Shown here piece by piece: positions 62,073 to 64,000 of a DNA stretch of 64,000 bases. The DNA lies in NCBI RefSeq assembly GCF_024749165.1, contig NZ_CP087190.1:5553501-5617500 (forward strand). Direction: 5' to 3'. The position numbers were made by a program, and so were the translations under genes. The stretch comes from Pseudomonas sp. B21-023. GTDB taxonomy: Bacteria > Pseudomonadota > Gammaproteobacteria > Pseudomonadales > Pseudomonadaceae. Within the stretch, counting starts at the first letter, position 1; every line of letters begins with the position of its first letter. The notes below the pieces were generated by a model. The model saw only the letters and a program-made list of their open reading frames with translations. It was not told the DNA's origin and did not search any database.

Positions 62073-62975
62073 TCAGTGCTGAGTTTCTGATGGCGCCTCG
62101 GTGCCACCGCCAGCAAACAATTGCGCAACATCGCTCGCGTCGAACACATAGCGCTCGTTGCAGAACTGGCAATCGATCTCGACCTGGCCGCCACATTCGG
62201 CCACCAGCGCATTGGCATCCTGCTCGCCGAGGCTGACCAGGGCGTTGCCGGAGCGCTCGCGCGAGCAGCTGCAGCGGAAGCGTAGCGGCTGGATATCGAA
62301 CAGGCGAACCGCGTCCTCGTGGTACAGGCGGTGCAGCACGGTTTCGTTGTCCAGACCGAGCAGTTCCTCATCCTTCACGGTGTTGGCCAAGGCCTTCACG
62401 TGGGCCCAGCTTTCGTCGCGCTCCTCGCTGTCCTTGTGGATCTCGGCCGGCAGCTGCTGCACGAGCAGGCCTCGGACTCGAACACCATCGGCGGCCAGGG
62501 AGATGCAGGTGTTCACCTGCTGCGACATGACGAAGTAGTTGGTGAAACACTCCGACAGGTCCTTGCCGTCCAGTTCGACGGTGCCCTGGTAGCGTTGGCC
62601 GTTGACCGGAATGATGGTCAGCACCAGGTGGCCGCCTGGCATCAGGTCGGCGAGGCTCGCATCGTCCTTGATCTGCTCGGCTTCATAGCGGGCCAGGCCG
62701 CGGATGTCGTGCTCGCTGGTGTATTCGATGGCCAGCAGCGGCACCGGGCCCTGGGACTGGGCCTGGAGGACCAGCAGGCCATCGAACTTCAAGGTGCCGA
62801 CCAACAGCGCGGCGGCCGCCATCAGTTCGCCCAACAGGTGTTGTACCGGGCGCGGATAATCATGCTTGGCCAACACCTCGGCGTAGCTGCGTTCCAGCAC
62901 GACCATCTCGCCGCGCACATCGCGGTCGTCGAACAGGAAGCGTTGGGTGAAATCGGTATCTGGCAAGTCGCTCAT
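62073..62975 (-). CDS. hslO: Hsp33 redox-regulated chaperone
   Basis: The 300-residue protein starts with the Hsp33 chaperone core and ends with the redox switch: CSCSRER (two Cys) and CQFCNERY (two Cys), the zinc tetrad. Oxidation with unfolding turns it into a holdase under oxidative or bleach stress. The pckA gene and the end of hslR are close by, the usual hslR-hslO neighbourhood, here with a PAP2 gene between them. Confidence 0.97.
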   Translation of the reverse strand: MSDLPDTDFTQRFLFDDRDVRGEMVVLERSYAEVLAKHDYPRPVQHLLGELMAAAALLVGTLKFDGLLVLQAQSQGPVPLLAIEYTSEHDIRGLARYEAEQIKDDASLADLMPGGHLVLTIIPVNGQRYQGTVELDGKDLSECFTNYFVMSQQVNTCISLAADGVRVRGLLVQQLPAEIHKDSEERDESWAHVKALANTVKDEELLGLDNETVLHRLYHEDAVRLFDIQPLRFRCSCSRERSGNALVSLGEQDANALVAECGGQVEIDCQFCNERYVFDASDVAQLFAGGGTEAPSETQH

Positions 62976-63083
62976 GGTTGTCTGGCTTTCTGAAAATGGT
63001 TACAAAATAATTACAGGAGACTGAAAGGTCTGTCGCAGAGCGCTCACAAGGCGCTCATTTCCTGCTGGATATCGAGGTATTTT

Positions 63084-63884
63084 ATGGACAATCGACCACT
63101 GTTCCAAGCAAGGTGGTCCTGGGGCCCTTTGGCAGCCTGCACCCTGCTGCCCATCGCACTACTGTGTTTCTGGTTGTGGCCCGTTGGCCAGATCCTTTGC
63201 CTGACATTCGACGAGTGGCTGTTCCACAGCCTGAATGCGCCGCTGACCGACAACACCACCTGGCGCTACATCTGGACCGTCGGCAGCCTGCGCCCGTTCG
63301 ACATCGTCGTCGGCCTGATCCTTCTGGCAGTGCTTATCCGTGGTGACTGGGTGTTCAAAGCAGCCCAGGTCCGCCAAGCCTTTTTCGGTTTTCTGATCAC
63401 GCTACTCCTCTTAGTGGTGATTCGCGCGCTGTTTTCCAAGTGGGTGGATGCAGCAGGGTGGCAACACAAGAGCCCGTCGATGATGTTCGACGATGTGGTG
63501 CACCTCAGTGACTACTACCCGAACCTGGAGGCGGCCTGGGAGCTCAAGGACCGCTCGAGCAAGAGTTTCCCCGGCGATCACGCCTCGGTGCTGCTGGTCT
63601 GGGCACTGTTCATGAGCCTGTTCAGTCGTCGCCCGTTGCAGTACCTGCTCGTGTGGGGGCTGGCCCTGCTGTTCATGCTGCCGCGCCTGGTGGCCGGCGC
63701 CCACTGGGGCCAGGATGACTACATCGGTGGCTTGCTGATGGCGGTGCTGGCATTGGGCTGGAGCTGCTACACGCCGCTGGCGGCCAAAGGCAGCGCAGCG
63801 TTGCTGCGCTGGACGACACCGCTGTTCGACCTGCTGGGCAGGTTGCCGTTGATTGGGCGGATGAGCGTGATTCGCGCCGCCTGA
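63084..63884 (+). CDS. PAP2-family membrane phosphatase (LpxT-like possible)
   Basis: The 266-residue protein has about six membrane helices. The PAP2 (phosphatidic-acid-phosphatase type 2) motifs are KSFPGDHASVLL and RLVAGAHWGQDDYIGG, with the catalytic His in the second. Such enzymes dephosphorylate lipid phosphates; one branch (LpxT) transfers phosphate to lipid A. The substrate is not proven by sequence. GAGG lies six bases before the ATG. It is divergent from hslO. Confidence 0.85.
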   Translation: MDNRPLFQARWSWGPLAACTLLPIALLCFWLWPVGQILCLTFDEWLFHSLNAPLTDNTTWRYIWTVGSLRPFDIVVGLILLAVLIRGDWVFKAAQVRQAFFGFLITLLLLVVIRALFSKWVDAAGWQHKSPSMMFDDVVHLSDYYPNLEAAWELKDRSSKSFPGDHASVLLVWALFMSLFSRRPLQYLLVWGLALLFMLPRLVAGAHWGQDDYIGGLLMAVLALGWSCYTPLAAKGSAALLRWTTPLFDLLGRLPLIGRMSVIRAA

Positions 63885-63894
63885 TCGTTCACGG

Positions 63895-63911
63895 GGGCCG
63901 CTATGCGGCCC
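63895..63911. terminator. Small hairpin between the PAP2 gene and hslR
   Basis: GGGCCGC and GCGGCCC form a 7-bp stem with a 3-base loop between two convergent genes. No T-tract follows either way, so it is a weak candidate. Confidence 0.35.
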
Positions 63912-63914
63912 TCG

Positions 63915-64000
63915 TCACTCGAAACTGCCGTGCAGCTGGTGAATCTGCCGGCGCTGCTTCTTGGTCGGCCGCCCGTCGGTGGTCACGCCCATCGCCCCCG
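63915..64000 (-). CDS. hslR: HslR (Hsp15), C-terminus (cut by window edge)
   Basis: The final 28 codons read GAMGVTTDGRPTKKQRRQIH and end HGSFE before TGA. The RPTKKxRR segment is the usual basic end of the ribosome-associated heat-shock protein Hsp15. The RNA-binding S4 domain lies outside the window. The location beside hslO supports the call. Confidence 0.75.
   Translation of the reverse strand, partial: GAMGVTTDGRPTKKQRRQIHQLHGSFE

Noticed and set aside
60544..62082. 512-codon plus-strand open frame opposite pckA
   Set aside because: Antisense shadow; pckA on the minus strand is certain.

Overview
The window looks like a chromosome segment of a Pseudomonas, most probably of the P. putida group. 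The evidence is high GC with strong G/C third positions, Pseudomonas-type REP palindromes, and a right-hand gene order (agmatine deiminase, siderophore receptor, OprD-type porin, glutamate-synthase-like gene, dctBD, cysQ-nudE-yrfG, LysM protein, fdhD-fdhF, pckA, hslO-hslR) that I recall, without a search, as typical of that group.

Bases 1-26.3 kb hold a nearly complete type VI secretion system (T6SS) laid out like P. aeruginosa HSI-I. Two operons diverge from an AT-richer region at 13.3-13.7 kb. The leftward one is fha-tssJ-tssK-tssL-tssM-tagF-pppA-ppkA-tagT-tagS (the last cut by the window edge): membrane complex plus threonine-phosphorylation switch. The rightward one is tssA-tssB-tssC-hcp-[tae4-immunity]-tssE-tssF-tssG-clpV-vgrG: sheath, tube, baseplate and recycling ATPase, with a Tae4-family peptidoglycan amidase and a small lipoprotein inserted between hcp and tssE. 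Many genes overlap by 1-8 bp.

Bases 26.3-33.5 kb are the cargo end: an Eag-type chaperone, a 1457-residue prePAAR/PAAR-RHS effector ending in an AHH (HNH/EndoVII-like) nuclease, an ankyrin + SUFU-like probable immunity gene, an unrecognised gene broken by a one-base frameshift, and a short non-coding stretch that may hold gene debris.

Bases 33.5-44 kb are metabolic and envelope genes: a GltB-like FMN/Fe-S protein, an OprD-family porin, a TonB-dependent siderophore receptor preceded by a perfect 11-bp dyad and a Fur-box-like site, a small putative gene, agmatine deiminase, and a three-part fusion protein (APH-type kinase, degenerate M23-like domain, class-III aminotransferase).

Bases 44-64 kb contain rmlBACD (dTDP-L-rhamnose), dctBD with a coupled thioesterase, cysQ-nudE-yrfG, a BON/LysM protein, fdhD with a molybdopterin oxidoreductase, a glycine-zipper protein, an orphan CheR, a NarL-type regulator, a 4HBT thioesterase, pckA, hslO, a PAP2 phosphatase and the end of hslR. 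I saw no rRNA, tRNA, CRISPR array or insertion sequence.
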